A stretch of DNA of 64,000 nt from Streptomyces cellostaticus (GCF_023630175.1 NZ_JALLIN010000004.1:1-64000); one strand, 5' to 3'. Shown: positions 1 to 10,480, counted from the stretch's first letter. Translations and numbers: made by a program. The notes: generated from the sequence alone by a model not told the origin.

Positions 1-103
1 TTATCAGAAGTTCTGAGCCGGATTTCCCACCCGATCCGAGGTCACCGTCGTCCAGCGCATGAAGCTCTGGGGTTCCCCCTCGGGCGGAGCCGTAAACGTA
101 CTG
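1..103. other. Left edge, no gene assigned
   Basis: This edge stretch lies beyond the RNase J terminator-like hairpin. The minus strand is open in one frame, but third-position GC is mixed and there is no convincing start or family match, so no gene is called. Confidence 0.4.
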
Positions 104-141
104 GAGCGGGGTGCCCCGATGCAAATCGAGGCGCCCCGCTC
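104..141 (-). terminator. Terminator-like hairpin after RNase J gene
   Basis: Two 12-base arms (104-115 and 130-141) are complementary except for one G-U type position and enclose a 14-base loop. The hairpin starts 22 bases past the RNase J stop. There is no U-tract, which is usual for Streptomyces terminators. Confidence 0.6.
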
Positions 142-162
142 CCAGTTCACGCAGTCGACGTG

Positions 163-1848
163 TCAGACCTCCACGACGACCGGCAGGATCATCGGCCTGC
201 GGCGGTAGGTGTCCGAGACCCACTTGCCCAAGGTGCGGCGGATCAACTGCTGCAACTGGTGCGGCTCCACGACGCCGTCCTGGGCGGAGCGCTCCAGCGC
301 CTCGTTGATCTTCGGGACGACGCCGGTGAAGGCGGAGTCCTCGATGCCGGAGCCACGGGCCTGGATGTGCGGGCCGCCCGTGATCTTGCCGGTGGACGAG
401 TCCACCACCACGAAGACCGAGATGATGCCCTCGTCGCCCAGGATCTTGCGGTCCTTCAGGGCCGGCTCGCCCACATCGCCGACGGAGAGGCCGTCGACGT
501 ACACGTACCCGGCCTGCACCTTGCCGGAGATCCGGGCCTTGCCCTGGACGAGGTCGACCACCACGCCGTCCTCAGCGATGACGATCCGGTCGTGCGGGAC
601 ACCGGTCATCGCGCCCAGCTCGGCGTTGGCGCGCAGGTGCCGCCATTCGCCGTGGACGGGCATCAGGTTCTTCGGGCGGCAGATGTTGTAGAAGTACAGC
701 AGCTCGCCCGCGGACGCGTGGCCGGAGACGTGCACCTTGGCGTTGCCCTTGTGCACGACGTTGGCGCCCCAGCGGGTCAGGCCGTTGATCACGCGGTACA
801 CCGCGTTCTCGTTGCCCGGGATGAGGGACGACGCCAGGATCACCGTGTCGCCGGGGACGATGCGGATCTGGTGGTCGCGGTTGGCCATGCGGGACAGGGC
901 GGCCATGGGTTCGCCCTGGGAGCCCGTGCAGACCAGGACCACCTCGTGGTCCGGGAGGTCGTCGAGGGTCTTGACGTCCACGACCAGGCCCGGCGGGACC
1001 TTCAGGTAGCCGAGGTCGCGCGCGATGCCCATGTTGCGGACCATCGAGCGGCCGACGAAGGCGACCCGGCGGCCGTACTCGTGGGCCGCGTCCAGGATCT
1101 GCTGGATGCGGTGGACATGGCTGGCGAAGCTCGCCACGATGATCCGCTTGCGGGCTCCGGCGAAGACCTGGCGCAGGACGTTGGAGATGTCCCGCTCGTG
1201 CGGTGTGAAGCCCGGGACCTCGGCGTTCGTCGAGTCGCTCAGGAGGAGGTCGATGCCCTCCTCGCTGAGCCGGGCGAACGCGTGCAGGTCGGTGAGGCGG
1301 TTGTCCAGCGGAAGCTGGTCCATCTTGAAGTCGCCCGTGTGCACGGCCATGCCGGCGGGGGTGCGGATGGCGACCGCCAGGGCGTCCGGGATGGAGTGGT
1401 TGACCGCGATGAACTCGCAGTCGAAGGGACCGATGCGCTCCCGGTTCCCCTCCGCCACCTCGAGGGTGTAGGGGCGGATCCGGTGCTCCTGGAGCTTGGC
1501 CTCGATGAGCGCGAGGGTCAGCTTGGAGCCGATGAGCGGGATGTCCGGCTTCTCGCGGAGCAGGAAGGGGACGCCACCGATGTGGTCCTCGTGCCCGTGG
1601 GTGAGGACGATGCCCTCGATGTCGTCGAGACGGTCCCGGATGGACGAGAAGTCCGGCAGGATCAGGTCGATTCCGGGCTGCTCCTCCTCGGGGAAGAGCA
1701 CTCCGCAGTCGACGATCAGCAGGCGGCCCCCGTATTCGAAGACCGTCATGTTCCGGCCGATCTCGCCGAGACCGCCGAGCGGAGTGACGCGCAGGCCGCC
1801 CTCGGGGAGCGACGGGGGCGGTCCGAGTTCAGGATGCGGATGACTCAA
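163..1848 (-). CDS. rnj: Ribonuclease J
   Basis: This is a metallo-beta-lactamase/beta-CASP ribonuclease with endo- and 5'-3' exonuclease activity, acting in mRNA decay and rRNA maturation. The protein is 561 aa, the usual Streptomyces length. The zinc-binding HGHEDH motif is at about residues 81-87 after a beta-lactamase N-terminus (GLGEIGRNM), and the beta-CASP region and C-terminal domain follow. I chose the TTG at 1848 because GAGGAG lies just upstream and translation from there gives the expected N-terminus; the frame stays open further upstream without family similarity. It is downstream of dapA in the same orientation with a 156-base gap that holds a 13-bp inverted repeat, so it may have its own leader control. 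Confidence 0.95.
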   Translation of the reverse strand: MSHPHPELGPPPSLPEGGLRVTPLGGLGEIGRNMTVFEYGGRLLIVDCGVLFPEEEQPGIDLILPDFSSIRDRLDDIEGIVLTHGHEDHIGGVPFLLREKPDIPLIGSKLTLALIEAKLQEHRIRPYTLEVAEGNRERIGPFDCEFIAVNHSIPDALAVAIRTPAGMAVHTGDFKMDQLPLDNRLTDLHAFARLSEEGIDLLLSDSTNAEVPGFTPHERDISNVLRQVFAGARKRIIVASFASHVHRIQQILDAAHEYGRRVAFVGRSMVRNMGIARDLGYLKVPPGLVVDVKTLDDLPDHEVVLVCTGSQGEPMAALSRMANRDHQIRIVPGDTVILASSLIPGNENAVYRVINGLTRWGANVVHKGNAKVHVSGHASAGELLYFYNICRPKNLMPVHGEWRHLRANAELGAMTGVPHDRIVIAEDGVVVDLVQGKARISGKVQAGYVYVDGLSVGDVGEPALKDRKILGDEGIISVFVVVDSSTGKITGGPHIQARGSGIEDSAFTGVVPKINEALERSAQDGVVEPHQLQQLIRRTLGKWVSDTYRRRPMILPVVVEV

Positions 1849-1863
1849 AAGACTCTCCTCACC

Positions 1864-1900
1864 ATGCGCGCCACGTACCGGTCGGGCACGTGGCGCGCAT
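1864..1900 (-). promoter_or_regulatory. Inverted repeat in RNase J leader
   Basis: Perfect 13-base arms at 1864-1876 and 1888-1900 surround an 11-base loop. On the minus strand the structure ends a few bases before the RNase J ribosome binding site and about 105 bases after the dapA stop. It could be a dapA terminator or attenuator, or a translational control hairpin for RNase J. The sequence alone does not decide between these. Confidence 0.5.
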
Positions 1901-2004
1901 GACGTTCGTGCAGAAGCAGTTGTCGTTGTGGGGTGCGGGCACCGGTGGCCCGCTGTTCTGTTGTCCGATTCAGTTGTCAAGCTCGGGTGGTGCCAAGTCT
2001 GTTG

Positions 2005-2904
2005 TCAGAGCTGTACCCCGCCGGCGGCAAGATCGATCTTGAGCTGGGCGATCTCCTCGGGCGAGCACTCGACCATGGGCGCCCGCAGGGGTCCCGCGGG
2101 CAGCCCCTGGAGGGTCAGAGCGGCCTTGGTGGTCATGACGCCCTGCGTACGGAACATGCCGGTGTACACCGGGAGCAGCTTCTGGTGGATCTCCGTGGCC
2201 TTGACGACGTCGCCCGAGGTGTACGCGTCCACGAGGGCACGCAGGTCGGGGGTGACAACATGGCCGACGACGGAGACGAAGCCGACCGCGCCCACGGAGA
2301 GCAGCGGCAGGTTCAGCATGTCGTCACCGGAGTACCAGGCGAGGCCGGAGCGTGCGATGGCCCAGCCGGCCCGGCCGAGGTCGCCCTTGGCGTCCTTGTT
2401 GGCGACGATGCGCGGGTGCTCGGCCAGGCGGACCAGGGTCTCGGTGTTGATCGGGACCCCGCTGCGGCCGGGAATGTCGTAGAGCATGACCGGCAGCCCG
2501 GTGGTGTCCGCGATGGCCGTGAAGTGCCGGTACAGGCCCTCCTGAGGGGGCTTGTTGTAGTACGGGGTCACGACCAGCAGGCCGTGCGCGCCGGCGCGCT
2601 CCGCGTCGCCGGCCAGTTCGATGCTGTGGCGGGTGTCGTTGGTGCCGACTCCGGCCACGACGTGGGCGCGGTCGCCGACCGCTTCCACCACGGCTCGTAC
2701 GAGATCCGCTTTCTCCGCGTTGCTGGTGGTGGGGGACTCGCCGGTGGTGCCGTTGATGATCAGGCCGTCGTTGCCTGCGTCCACCAGGTGGGCGGCGAGC
2801 CGCTGCGCGCCGTCGAGGTCGAGTGCGCCGTCCGCCGTGAAAGGCGTGACCATGGCGGTGAGGACCCGCCCGAAGGGGGTCTGCGGAGTCGAGGTCGGAG
2901 CCAT
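2005..2904 (-). CDS. dapA: 4-hydroxy-tetrahydrodipicolinate synthase
   Basis: It condenses pyruvate with aspartate semialdehyde in the diaminopimelate/lysine pathway, which feeds peptidoglycan synthesis. The protein is 299 aa, a TIM barrel of the DHDPS/NAL family. Visible motifs are GTTGES (about residues 48-53, substrate binding), the YDIPGRSG segment (about 141) and the Schiff-base lysine in VANKDAKG (about 168). The ATG at 2904 fits the family N-terminus (MAPTSTPQTPFGRVLTAM); the frame is open upstream and the Shine-Dalgarno is weak, so the start is slightly uncertain. dapB lies about 3 kb away in a separate operon. Streptomyces often carry two dapA paralogues, so this may not be the only one. 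Confidence 0.95.
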   Translation of the reverse strand: MAPTSTPQTPFGRVLTAMVTPFTADGALDLDGAQRLAAHLVDAGNDGLIINGTTGESPTTSNAEKADLVRAVVEAVGDRAHVVAGVGTNDTRHSIELAGDAERAGAHGLLVVTPYYNKPPQEGLYRHFTAIADTTGLPVMLYDIPGRSGVPINTETLVRLAEHPRIVANKDAKGDLGRAGWAIARSGLAWYSGDDMLNLPLLSVGAVGFVSVVGHVVTPDLRALVDAYTSGDVVKATEIHQKLLPVYTGMFRTQGVMTTKAALTLQGLPAGPLRAPMVECSPEEIAQLKIDLAAGGVQL

Positions 2905-2977
2905 GGGTAACACGCTACTCGGTGCTCCAGGCGTGGTCTGCCCGTGGGGGGCCGGGTAAGTCAGGACAAATGCGGAG

Positions 2978-3015
2978 CCCGGCACTGCCTGCTCGGGGGT
3001 TCAAGCAGTGCCGGG
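2978..3015 (-). terminator. Terminator hairpin between thyX and dapA
   Basis: Perfect 11-base arms (2978-2988 and 3005-3015) enclose a 16-base loop. The hairpin lies 100 bases past the thyX stop, just upstream of the dapA start, so it most likely ends thyX transcription. The GGTTCAA in the loop resembles a tRNA T-arm but no other tRNA part is present. Confidence 0.65.
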
Positions 3016-3115
3016 TCCGTTTGATCAGGCTAGATGAACTTCTCCGAATGCCGCAATACGGACACTTCGCCCGGCTGATCCGTACATCCGTTCCGCGTGG
3101 GGGAACAGGGCTTCG

Positions 3116-3844
3116 TTACGGAGCCACACGTCCGTTCGCGTTGAAGGCGGCATATGTGAGCGGCATGAGCCGGGCCCATTCCGCCTCCATCAGCTCGCCG
3201 ACCATCTCGATCTCCCGCTGCGGGAAGGACGGCACCTTGGCCAGTTCGTGCTGGGTGCGCAGACCGAGGAAGTGCATCAGGGAGCGGGCGTTGCAGGTGG
3301 CGTACATCGAGGAGAAGAGACCGACGGGAAGAGCGGCGCGGGCCACCTCGCGGGCGACGCCCTCGGCGAGGAGCTTCCGGTAGGCCGTGTACGCCTGCTC
3401 GTAGGACTCCTCCAGGGTGCCGCGCACCGCCTCCCGCTGGGTCTGCGTGCCCTCGACGAAGACGTACTTGCCCGGGCGGCCCTCCTGGACCAGTTTGCGG
3501 TCCTCGCCGGGGACGTAGAAGACCGGCTCGAGCTCCCGGTAGCGGCCCGACTCCTCGTTGTACGACCAGCCGACCCGGTGCCGCATGAACTCGCGGAAGA
3601 CGAAGATCGGTGCGCTGATGAAGAAGGTCATCGAGTTGTGCTCGAACGGGCTGCCGTGGCGGTCGCGCATCAGGTAGTTGATCAGGCCCTTGGAGCGCTC
3701 CGGATCCTTCTTCAGCTCGTCCAGCGACTGCTCGCCGACGGTGGAGACGCGGGCGGCGAAGAGGACGTCGGCGTCCGACGCGCTGGACTTCACCAGCTCG
3801 ACGGTGACATCGCTGCGGAAAGTGAGCGACTCGGGGGTGGTCAC
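3116..3844 (-). CDS. thyX: Flavin-dependent thymidylate synthase ThyX
   Basis: It makes dTMP from dUMP using methylene-tetrahydrofolate, FAD and NADPH. The ThyX signature region RHRVGWSYNEESGRY is intact, together with DRHGSPFEH and the C-terminal NARSLMHFLGLRTQHELA segment typical of the family. I prefer the GTG at 3844 because GGAAGG sits six bases upstream; an in-frame ATG at 3859 would add five residues. The protein is then 242 aa, close to the usual 245. It is transcribed away from the small membrane-protein gene at 4018, so the bases between are a divergent promoter region. Confidence 0.95.
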   Translation of the reverse strand: MTTPESLTFRSDVTVELVKSSASDADVLFAARVSTVGEQSLDELKKDPERSKGLINYLMRDRHGSPFEHNSMTFFISAPIFVFREFMRHRVGWSYNEESGRYRELEPVFYVPGEDRKLVQEGRPGKYVFVEGTQTQREAVRGTLEESYEQAYTAYRKLLAEGVAREVARAALPVGLFSSMYATCNARSLMHFLGLRTQHELAKVPSFPQREIEMVGELMEAEWARLMPLTYAAFNANGRVAP

Positions 3845-4017
3845 GGGGGTCCTTCCCATCACTTCTTGAGGTTCGCGCCCACTGTACGGGGCACCCCTGA
3901 CACCCCCGAACAGTGACCTTGCCACGCATTTTTTCGGACAAGGGCACCTTTTGTGCCACTCGCGCGTCTGTACCGGTAAGGCCTGATCGTCCGACCCCGA
4001 AAGGAGCTGAGCCCGCG

Positions 4018-4290
4018 ATGTCCCTCTCCCGGCGACCGCAGGGAGGTGCCTCCGGTGAGCCCGTGCCCTTCGTCTTCCCGGCCGAGGCGGACCGGTTCCG
4101 CAGCAATGTCACTCCCCCGCCCCGTGAGCGGGCGTCGCTCGGTGAACTGGCCGGGCGCTGGCTGCTGGGCCTGACCGTCATCGCCGGGCTGGTCGGGGCC
4201 CTGGTCCTCGGAATGCCGGCGCTGTCCACACCGTCCGGTGCGCCGGACCAGCAGTCCCAGGCCTCGCAGGGGCACTCCCGGGGCCACTGA
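4018..4290 (+). CDS. Small single-pass membrane protein
   Basis: This is a 90-aa protein with a polar N-terminal half (about residues 1-45), one hydrophobic segment at about 49-70 (LLGLTVIAGLVGALVLGM) and a short Ser/Gln/His-rich tail. The orientation is probably N-terminus inside. AAGGAG lies 11 bases before the ATG. I recognise no function; genes of this size occur beside thyX in Streptomyces. It is divergent from thyX and precedes another membrane-protein gene on the same strand by 90 bases, so the two may be cotranscribed. Confidence 0.75.
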   Translation: MSLSRRPQGGASGEPVPFVFPAEADRFRSNVTPPPRERASLGELAGRWLLGLTVIAGLVGALVLGMPALSTPSGAPDQQSQASQGHSRGH

Positions 4291-4380
4291 CCCTTACGGC
4301 CGCCCAAGGGTGGTGGGCGCGAACCCGGCCGGATAGCCTCACCGGGCACAGCCCCAGCGAGGATCGAGTGAGGACCAGCC

Positions 4381-4935
4381 GTGCCCCTGCCCTTCCTGAC
4401 GGCCGACCGCTCCTTCGACGCGGCTTCCGAGAGCCCGCTGCCGTACGACGACCGGGACCGCTGGCGGCGGCCCTACCGGCCCGGGCCGTGGCGGGTGGGC
4501 GGTGCCGCCCTGGGACTTCTGCTCTCCTCGTTCGTGCTGTTCGGGGCGGTCCTCATCGCCCTGACCGACTCGGTGTCCGCCGCGGGCCTGGTCCTGGCCC
4601 TGGCGCTGACCGTCATCGCCTCGGCGCTGCGCGTCCTGCGCATGGGCGTGTGGGTGAGCGCGCGCGGGCTGCGCCAGGTGGGTTTCCTGGTCACGCGTAC
4701 CGCGCCCTGGCAGCGGGTGATCGCGGTGCGGACGGCTCAGCAGCCGGTGCGCTGGCTCGGGCTGCCGCGCACCGTGCAGGGTCAGGCGCTGACGCTCGTG
4801 CGCAAGGACCGGGCCGTCGAGGACACTCCGCCGCTGCTGACCACGCACTCCCTCGACTTCCTGGACCGGCCCGCGGCCTTCGACCGGGCGGCGGACACCG
4901 TGGAGGCGTGGGCCGCGGAGTACGGGCGCGGCTGA
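4381..4935 (+). CDS. Membrane protein with PH-like domain
   Basis: The protein is 184 aa. Two hydrophobic segments (about residues 40-62 and 67-84) precede a C-terminal region (about 90-180) whose pattern (VWVSARGLRQ ... APWQRVIAVR) resembles the bacterial PH-like domains found in small actinobacterial membrane proteins. The GTG start follows GAGTGAGGACC. Its biochemical role is unknown. It converges on the next gene, with a shared hairpin terminator between them. Confidence 0.75.
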   Translation: MPLPFLTADRSFDAASESPLPYDDRDRWRRPYRPGPWRVGGAALGLLLSSFVLFGAVLIALTDSVSAAGLVLALALTVIASALRVLRMGVWVSARGLRQVGFLVTRTAPWQRVIAVRTAQQPVRWLGLPRTVQGQALTLVRKDRAVEDTPPLLTTHSLDFLDRPAAFDRAADTVEAWAAEYGRG

Positions 4936-4954
4936 TCTTCCCCGGACCATGACG

Positions 4955-4991
4955 AAGGGGCCGGCCCGCGGTGCACGCGGTCCGGCCCCTT
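4955..4991. terminator. Bidirectional terminator
   Basis: A long GC-rich hairpin with AAGGGGCCGG at the left and CCGGCCCCTT at the right base sits between the convergent genes ending at 4935 and 5022. The flanking A and T residues make it usable in both directions. Confidence 0.75.
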
Positions 4992-5021
4992 GCTCGTACC
5001 CGGCCGGCCCGGCCCGGCGCG

Positions 5022-5474
5022 TCAGACCTGGGCGGGCCTGCCGTCGTGCAGGGCGATCGCCCGCTGCATCGCCTTTCGGGCACGCGGGGTGTCGCGGGCG
5101 TCGTGGTAGGCGACGGCGAGGCGGAACCAACTGCGCCAGTCGTCCGGGGCCGCCTCCGTCTCTGCCTTGCGCCGGGCGAACACCTCGTCCGCCGAGTCGC
5201 GGTCGACACGGCCGCTCGGGGTGCGCCTCAGCTCGTCCACGGGCAGGCCGCCCTCGGCCTCGAGTTCGGCCGCCAACTGGTTGGCCCTGCGGACGAACTG
5301 GGTGTTCTTCCACAGGAACCACAGGCCGATGACCGGCAGGACGAGTACCGCGACGCCGAAGGCGACGGTCAGGAGTGTGCCGGTCTGTATGAGCATGACG
5401 CCGCGGCTGCCGACCAGGACGAAGTAGAAGACCAGGACGGCGGCCGTGACGAGGTAGGTGATCTTCGCGCGCAT
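5022..5474 (-). CDS. Membrane protein with TPR-like tail
   Basis: The protein is 150 aa. Two N-terminal transmembrane helices (about residues 5-25 and 34-55) are followed by a soluble helical region. Its end (WRSWFRLAVAYHDARDTPRARKAMQRAIAL) reads like one tetratricopeptide repeat. The ATG at 5474 is 13 bases after the dapB stop, so it is the last gene of the pnp-M16-dapB operon. Function is unknown; a scaffold role at the membrane is only a guess. Confidence 0.75.
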   Translation of the reverse strand: MRAKITYLVTAAVLVFYFVLVGSRGVMLIQTGTLLTVAFGVAVLVLPVIGLWFLWKNTQFVRRANQLAAELEAEGGLPVDELRRTPSGRVDRDSADEVFARRKAETEAAPDDWRSWFRLAVAYHDARDTPRARKAMQRAIALHDGRPAQV

Positions 5475-5487
5475 GACGTGTTCGGGC

Positions 5488-6264
<777 letters not shown>

Positions 6265-7644
6265 TTAGGCGACGGCGTCGCGCAGTCGTGCGGCCTGCTT
6301 GTCCTTCAGCGGGCCGATGACCGACAGCGACGGGCGTTGGCCCAGGACGTCCCGGGCGACCGAGCGGACCTCGTCCGGGGTGACCGCGGCTATCTTCGCC
6401 AGCATGTCGTCCACGGACATCTGCTCGCCCCAGCACAGCTCGCTCTTGCCGATGCGGTTCATCAGCGCGCCGGTGTCCTCCAGGCCCAGGACGGTGGAGC
6501 CCTGGAGCTGACCGACGGCCCTGCCGATCTCGTCGTCGGAGAGGCCGTTCTGGGCGACCTGGTCGAGCTCGTCCCGGCAGATCCTCAGCACGTCGTGCAC
6601 CTGGCTGGGCCGGCAGCCGGCGTACACGCCGAACAGGCCGCAGTCGGCGAAGCCCGAGGTGTACGAGTACACGCTGTAGGCGAGGCCGCGCTTCTCCCGG
6701 ACCTCCTGGAAGAGGCGGGAGGACATGCCGCCGCCGAGGGCGGTGTTGAGCACGCCCATCGCCCAGCGGCGGTCGTCGGCGCGGGCGAGGCCCGGCATGC
6801 CGAGGACGACGTGCGCCTGCTCGGTCTTGCGGGTGAGCAGCTCCATCCTGCCGGTCGCGCGGATCGCGCGGCGGCCGTCGCGCGGGGCGATGGGCTGCGC
6901 GCCGGGGTCCGTGAAGGCCTCCGCCTTCTCGAAGGCGGCGCGGACCTGCCGTACGACCTTGTTGTGGTCGATGTTGCCGGCGCAGGCGACCACGAGGTGG
7001 GTCGGGTCGTAGTGCTTCCTGTAGAAGCGGCGGATGCGGTCGGCGGTGAGGGCGTTGACCGTGTCCACGGTGCCGAGGACCGGGCGGCCGAGGGCGTTGT
7101 CACCGAACATGGTGTGCGCGAACAGGTCGTGCACGCAGTCGCCCGGGTCGTCCTCGGTCATCGCGATCTCTTCGAGGATGGCGCCGCGCTCGACGTTGAC
7201 GTCCTCCTCGAGGATCAGCGAGCCGGTCAGCATGTCGCAGACGACGTCGATGGCGAGCGGCAGGTCGGTGTCGAGCACGCGCGCGTAGTAGCACGTGTAC
7301 TCCTTGGCCGTGAACGCGTTCATCTCGCCGCCGACGGCGTCGATCGCGGCGGAGATGTCCAGCGCGCTGCGCTTGGCGGTGCCCTTGAAGAGCAGGTGCT
7401 CCAGGTAGTGCGTGGCGCCGTTCAGCGACGGGGTCTCGTCGCGGGAGCCCACGTGCGCCCAGATGCCGAAGGTGGCCGAGCGCACGGAGGGCAGGGTCTC
7501 GGTGACGATGCGCAGGCCACCGGGGAGGGTGGTCTTGCGGACCGTGCCGATGCCGCCGGTGCCCTTGATGAGGGTTTGGGTACGGGCGACGGCCCGCGCC
7601 TCCGAAGAGGTGCGGGCCGTCGCCTTGGAGCCACGGGACGTCAC
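6265..7644 (-). CDS. M16-family zinc metallopeptidase
   Basis: This is a pitrilysin/mitochondrial-processing-peptidase-like protease of 459 aa. The inverted zinc motif HYLEH is at about residues 78-82, with the distal Glu in the ERGAILEEI region about 70 residues later. The second half (about 220-430) is the inactive M16_C homologue. The GTG start overlaps the pnp stop by four bases, which implies translational coupling. The same arrangement (rpsO-pnp-M16-dapB) is common in actinobacteria. The substrate is unknown. Confidence 0.92.
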   Translation of the reverse strand: MTSRGSKATARTSSEARAVARTQTLIKGTGGIGTVRKTTLPGGLRIVTETLPSVRSATFGIWAHVGSRDETPSLNGATHYLEHLLFKGTAKRSALDISAAIDAVGGEMNAFTAKEYTCYYARVLDTDLPLAIDVVCDMLTGSLILEEDVNVERGAILEEIAMTEDDPGDCVHDLFAHTMFGDNALGRPVLGTVDTVNALTADRIRRFYRKHYDPTHLVVACAGNIDHNKVVRQVRAAFEKAEAFTDPGAQPIAPRDGRRAIRATGRMELLTRKTEQAHVVLGMPGLARADDRRWAMGVLNTALGGGMSSRLFQEVREKRGLAYSVYSYTSGFADCGLFGVYAGCRPSQVHDVLRICRDELDQVAQNGLSDDEIGRAVGQLQGSTVLGLEDTGALMNRIGKSELCWGEQMSVDDMLAKIAAVTPDEVRSVARDVLGQRPSLSVIGPLKDKQAARLRDAVA

Positions 7645-9860
7645 TGGTCGGCGTCGTCCTTCTTCGTCTCGTCGCCTTCATCGCCCTCGATCACCGGAAC
7701 GAGGGACAGCTTGCCGCGGGAGTCGATCTCGGCGATCTCGACCTGGACCTTCTGGCCCACACCGAGGACGTCCTCGACGTTCTCCACGCGCTTGCCGCCG
7801 GCGAGCTTGCGGATCTGCGAGATGTGCAGCAGACCGTCCTTGCCCGGGAGCAGCGACACGAACGCACCGAAGGTCGTCGTCTTCACGACGGTGCCCAGGT
7901 AGCGCTCGCCGACCTCCGGCATGGTCGGGTTGGCGATGCCGTTGATCGTGGCGCGGGCGGCCTCGGCGGCCGGGCCGTCGGCGGCACCGATGTAGATGGT
8001 GCCGTCGTCCTCGATCGTGATCTCGGCGCCGGTGTCCTCCTGGATCTGGTTGATCATCTTGCCCTTGGGGCCGATGACCTCACCGATCTTGTCCACGGGG
8101 ATCTTGACGGTGATGATCCGCGGGGCGTTCGGGGACATCTCGTCCGGCGTGTCGATCGCTTCCATCATCACGTCGAGGATGTGGAGGCGGGCGTCGCGGG
8201 CCTGCTTGAGGGCCGCGGCCAGGACGGAGGCCGGGATGCCGTCCAGCTTGGTGTCGAGCTGGAGGGCGGTCACGAACTCCTTGGTGCCGGCGACCTTGAA
8301 GTCCATGTCGCCGAAGGCGTCCTCCGCACCGAGGATGTCGGTGAGGGCGACGTAGTGCGTCTGGCCGTCGATCTCCTGGGAGATCAGGCCCATGGCGATA
8401 CCGGCGACGGGGGCCTTGAGCGGCACACCGGCGTTCAGCAGCGACATGGTGGAGGCGCAGACCGAGCCCATGGACGTCGAGCCGTTGGAGCCGAGGGCCT
8501 CGGACACCTGGCGGATCGCGTAGGGGAACTCCTCGCGCGTCGGCAGGACCGGCACGATCGCGCGCTCGGCGAGCGCGCCGTGACCGATCTCGCGGCGCTT
8601 GGGGGAGCCGACGCGGCCCGTCTCACCGACGGAGTACGGCGGGAAGTTGTAGTTGTGCATGTAGCGCTTGCGGGTCACCGGGGAGAGGGTGTCCAGCTGC
8701 TGCTCCATGCGGAGCATGTTCAGGGTGGTGACGCCCAGGATCTGGGTCTCGCCACGCTCGAACAGCGCCGAGCCGTGCACGCGCGGGATGGCCTCGACCT
8801 CGGCGGCCAGCGTACGGATGTCCGTGACGCCGCGGCCGTCGATACGGACCTTGTCCTTGATGACACGCTCGCGGACCAGCTTCTTGGTCAGCGCGCGGTA
8901 CGCGGCGGAGATCTCCTTCTCGCGGCCCTCGAACTGCGGGAGCAGCTTCTCGGCGGCGATGTCCTTGACGCGGTCCAGCTCGGCCTCGCGGTCCTGCTTG
9001 CCGGCGATGGTGAGCGCCTGGGCGAGCTCGCTGCGGACCGCGGCGGTCAGGGCCTCGAGGACGTCGTCCTCGTAGTCCAGGAAGATCGGGAACTCGGCGG
9101 TCGGCTTGGCGGCCTTCGCGGCGAGGTCCGACTGCGCCTTGCACAGGACCTTGATGAAGGGCTTCGCGGCCTCGAGGCCGGCGGCCACGACCTCCTCGGT
9201 CGGCGCCTCGGCACCGCCCTTGACCAGCTGGATGGTCTTGTCGGTGGCCTCGGCCTCGACCATCATGATCGCGACGTCGCCGTCCTCCAGGACGCGACCG
9301 GCGACGACCATGTCGAAGACGGCGTCCTCGAGCTCGGTGTGCGTCGGGAACGCGACCCACTGGCCGTTGATCAGCGCGACGCGGACGCCGCCGACCGGGC
9401 CGGAGAAGGGCAGACCCGCGAGCTGGGTGGACGCGGAGGCGGCGTTGATCGCCACGACGTCGTACAGGTGGTCGGGGTTGAGCGCCATGATCGTGGCGAC
9501 GACCTGGATCTCGTTGCGAAGGCCCTTCTTGAAGGACGGACGCAGCGGACGGTCGATGAGACGGCAGGTGAGGACGGCGTCCTCGGAGGGACGGCCCTCG
9601 CGGCGGAAGAAGCTGCCGGGGATCTTGCCGGCGGCGTACATGCGCTCCTCGACGTCCACCGTCAGGGGGAAGAAGTCGAGCTGGTCCTTGGGCTTCTTGG
9701 AAGCGCTGGTGGCCGACAGCACCATGGTGTCGTCGTCCAGGTACGCCACGGCGGAGCCGGCGGCCTGCTTGGCCAGGCGGCCCGTCTCGAAGCGGATGGT
9801 GCGGGTGCCGAAGGCGCCGTTGTCGATGACGGCCTCGGCGTAGTGGGTCTCGTTCTCCAC
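7641..9860 (-). CDS. pnp: Polynucleotide phosphorylase
   Basis: It is a phosphorolytic 3'-5' exoribonuclease and RNA-tailing enzyme; the Streptomyces enzyme was also described as guanosine pentaphosphate synthetase I. The 739-aa protein has RNase PH domain 1 (about 10-145), a helical linker, RNase PH domain 2 (about 330-550, with [12 protein letters not shown] and [19 protein letters not shown]), a KH domain (about 590-650, [13 protein letters not shown]) and an S1 domain (about 660-725). The GTG start has GAGGAG upstream. The leader after rpsO contains a strong hairpin, so transcripts are likely processed there. Confidence 0.97.
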   Translation of the reverse strand: MENETHYAEAVIDNGAFGTRTIRFETGRLAKQAAGSAVAYLDDDTMVLSATSASKKPKDQLDFFPLTVDVEERMYAAGKIPGSFFRREGRPSEDAVLTCRLIDRPLRPSFKKGLRNEIQVVATIMALNPDHLYDVVAINAASASTQLAGLPFSGPVGGVRVALINGQWVAFPTHTELEDAVFDMVVAGRVLEDGDVAIMMVEAEATDKTIQLVKGGAEAPTEEVVAAGLEAAKPFIKVLCKAQSDLAAKAAKPTAEFPIFLDYEDDVLEALTAAVRSELAQALTIAGKQDREAELDRVKDIAAEKLLPQFEGREKEISAAYRALTKKLVRERVIKDKVRIDGRGVTDIRTLAAEVEAIPRVHGSALFERGETQILGVTTLNMLRMEQQLDTLSPVTRKRYMHNYNFPPYSVGETGRVGSPKRREIGHGALAERAIVPVLPTREEFPYAIRQVSEALGSNGSTSMGSVCASTMSLLNAGVPLKAPVAGIAMGLISQEIDGQTHYVALTDILGAEDAFGDMDFKVAGTKEFVTALQLDTKLDGIPASVLAAALKQARDARLHILDVMMEAIDTPDEMSPNAPRIITVKIPVDKIGEVIGPKGKMINQIQEDTGAEITIEDDGTIYIGAADGPAAEAARATINGIANPTMPEVGERYLGTVVKTTTFGAFVSLLPGKDGLLHISQIRKLAGGKRVENVEDVLGVGQKVQVEIAEIDSRGKLSLVPVIEGDEGDETKKDDADQ

Positions 9861-10192
9861 TAGCGTTTTCTCCTCGTCTTCGTCCCTCGCCGCCCGTGTG
9901 GCGGGGGGACGTTTGTGGAGAAGCGCTCCGTCTGGTGCGGGCCGGTCTTCGATCGAAGCACCCGGGGCTCACTTCCCCCCGGGGGCCACTACCGAGGACC
10001 GGCGGCGGCGAGGTGCGCTCCTCCTCGTTCTGTTTTGTACGGGTCTGCCGTACGTGTTCCGTGTCGTGCGTACTGCGTTGTGCTACCACACTACAAAGCG
10101 GGTGTGACACCGCGCACGTTCCGCACGTTCCGCACGTACGGCAAAGGGAGCGGCCCCCGAGTCATTTCGGGAACCGCTCCCTTCACGGCGTG
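9861..10192. other. rpsO-pnp intergenic leader
   Basis: This 332-base gene-free stretch on the minus strand runs from the rpsO stop to the pnp start. It holds the processing/terminator hairpin at 10144-10183, then a short repeated CGTTCCGCA-type stretch, and GC-rich small hairpins near 9960. In S. coelicolor a pnp promoter lies in this interval, but I cannot place it exactly here. Confidence 0.6.
10144..10183 (-). terminator. rpsO-pnp intergenic hairpin
   Basis: Perfect 10-base arms AAGGGAGCGG and CCGCTCCCTT enclose a 20-base loop, beginning nine bases after the rpsO stop. In S. coelicolor the equivalent stem-loop is both a partial terminator and a site of endonucleolytic processing of the rpsO-pnp readthrough transcript. 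The same role is inferred here. Confidence 0.75.
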
Positions 10193-10480
10193 CTACTTCG
10201 CGCCCGCCGCACCGCGGCGGATGCCCAGACGGTCGACCAGCGTACGGAAGCGCTGGATGTCCTTCTTCGCCAGGTACTGCAGCAGGCGACGGCGCTGACC
10301 GACCAGGATCAGCAGACCACGGCGGGAGTGGTGGTCGTGCTTGTGGGTCTTGAGGTGCTCCGTCAGGTCGGAGATGCGACGCGACAGCATGGCGACCTGG
10401 ACCTCGGGGGAGCCGGTGTCGCCCTCCTTGGTACCGAACTCGGTGATGATCTGCTTCTTCGTAGCGGCGTCGAGCGACAC
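10193..10480 (-). CDS. rpsO: 30S ribosomal protein S15
   Basis: This is a primary 16S rRNA central-domain binder of 95 aa, with the short C-terminal extension ([10 protein letters not shown]) seen in Streptomyces. The family core [17 protein letters not shown] and the [17 protein letters not shown] segment are intact. The GTG start has GAGGAG eight bases upstream. It heads the rpsO-pnp operon. Confidence 0.97.
   Translation of the reverse strand: MSLDAATKKQIITEFGTKEGDTGSPEVQVAMLSRRISDLTEHLKTHKHDHHSRRGLLILVGQRRRLLQYLAKKDIQRFRTLVDRLGIRRGAAGAK

Noticed and set aside
2971..3020. tRNA-like GGTTCAA sequence
   Set aside because: The stretch is a simple hairpin; there is no acceptor stem, anticodon arm or D-arm.
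7824..9863. 679-aa plus-strand open frame antisense to pnp
   Set aside because: It is the mirror of a high-GC gene; the protein is Asp/Val/Gly/Leu-rich without any family pattern, while pnp on the other strand is certain.
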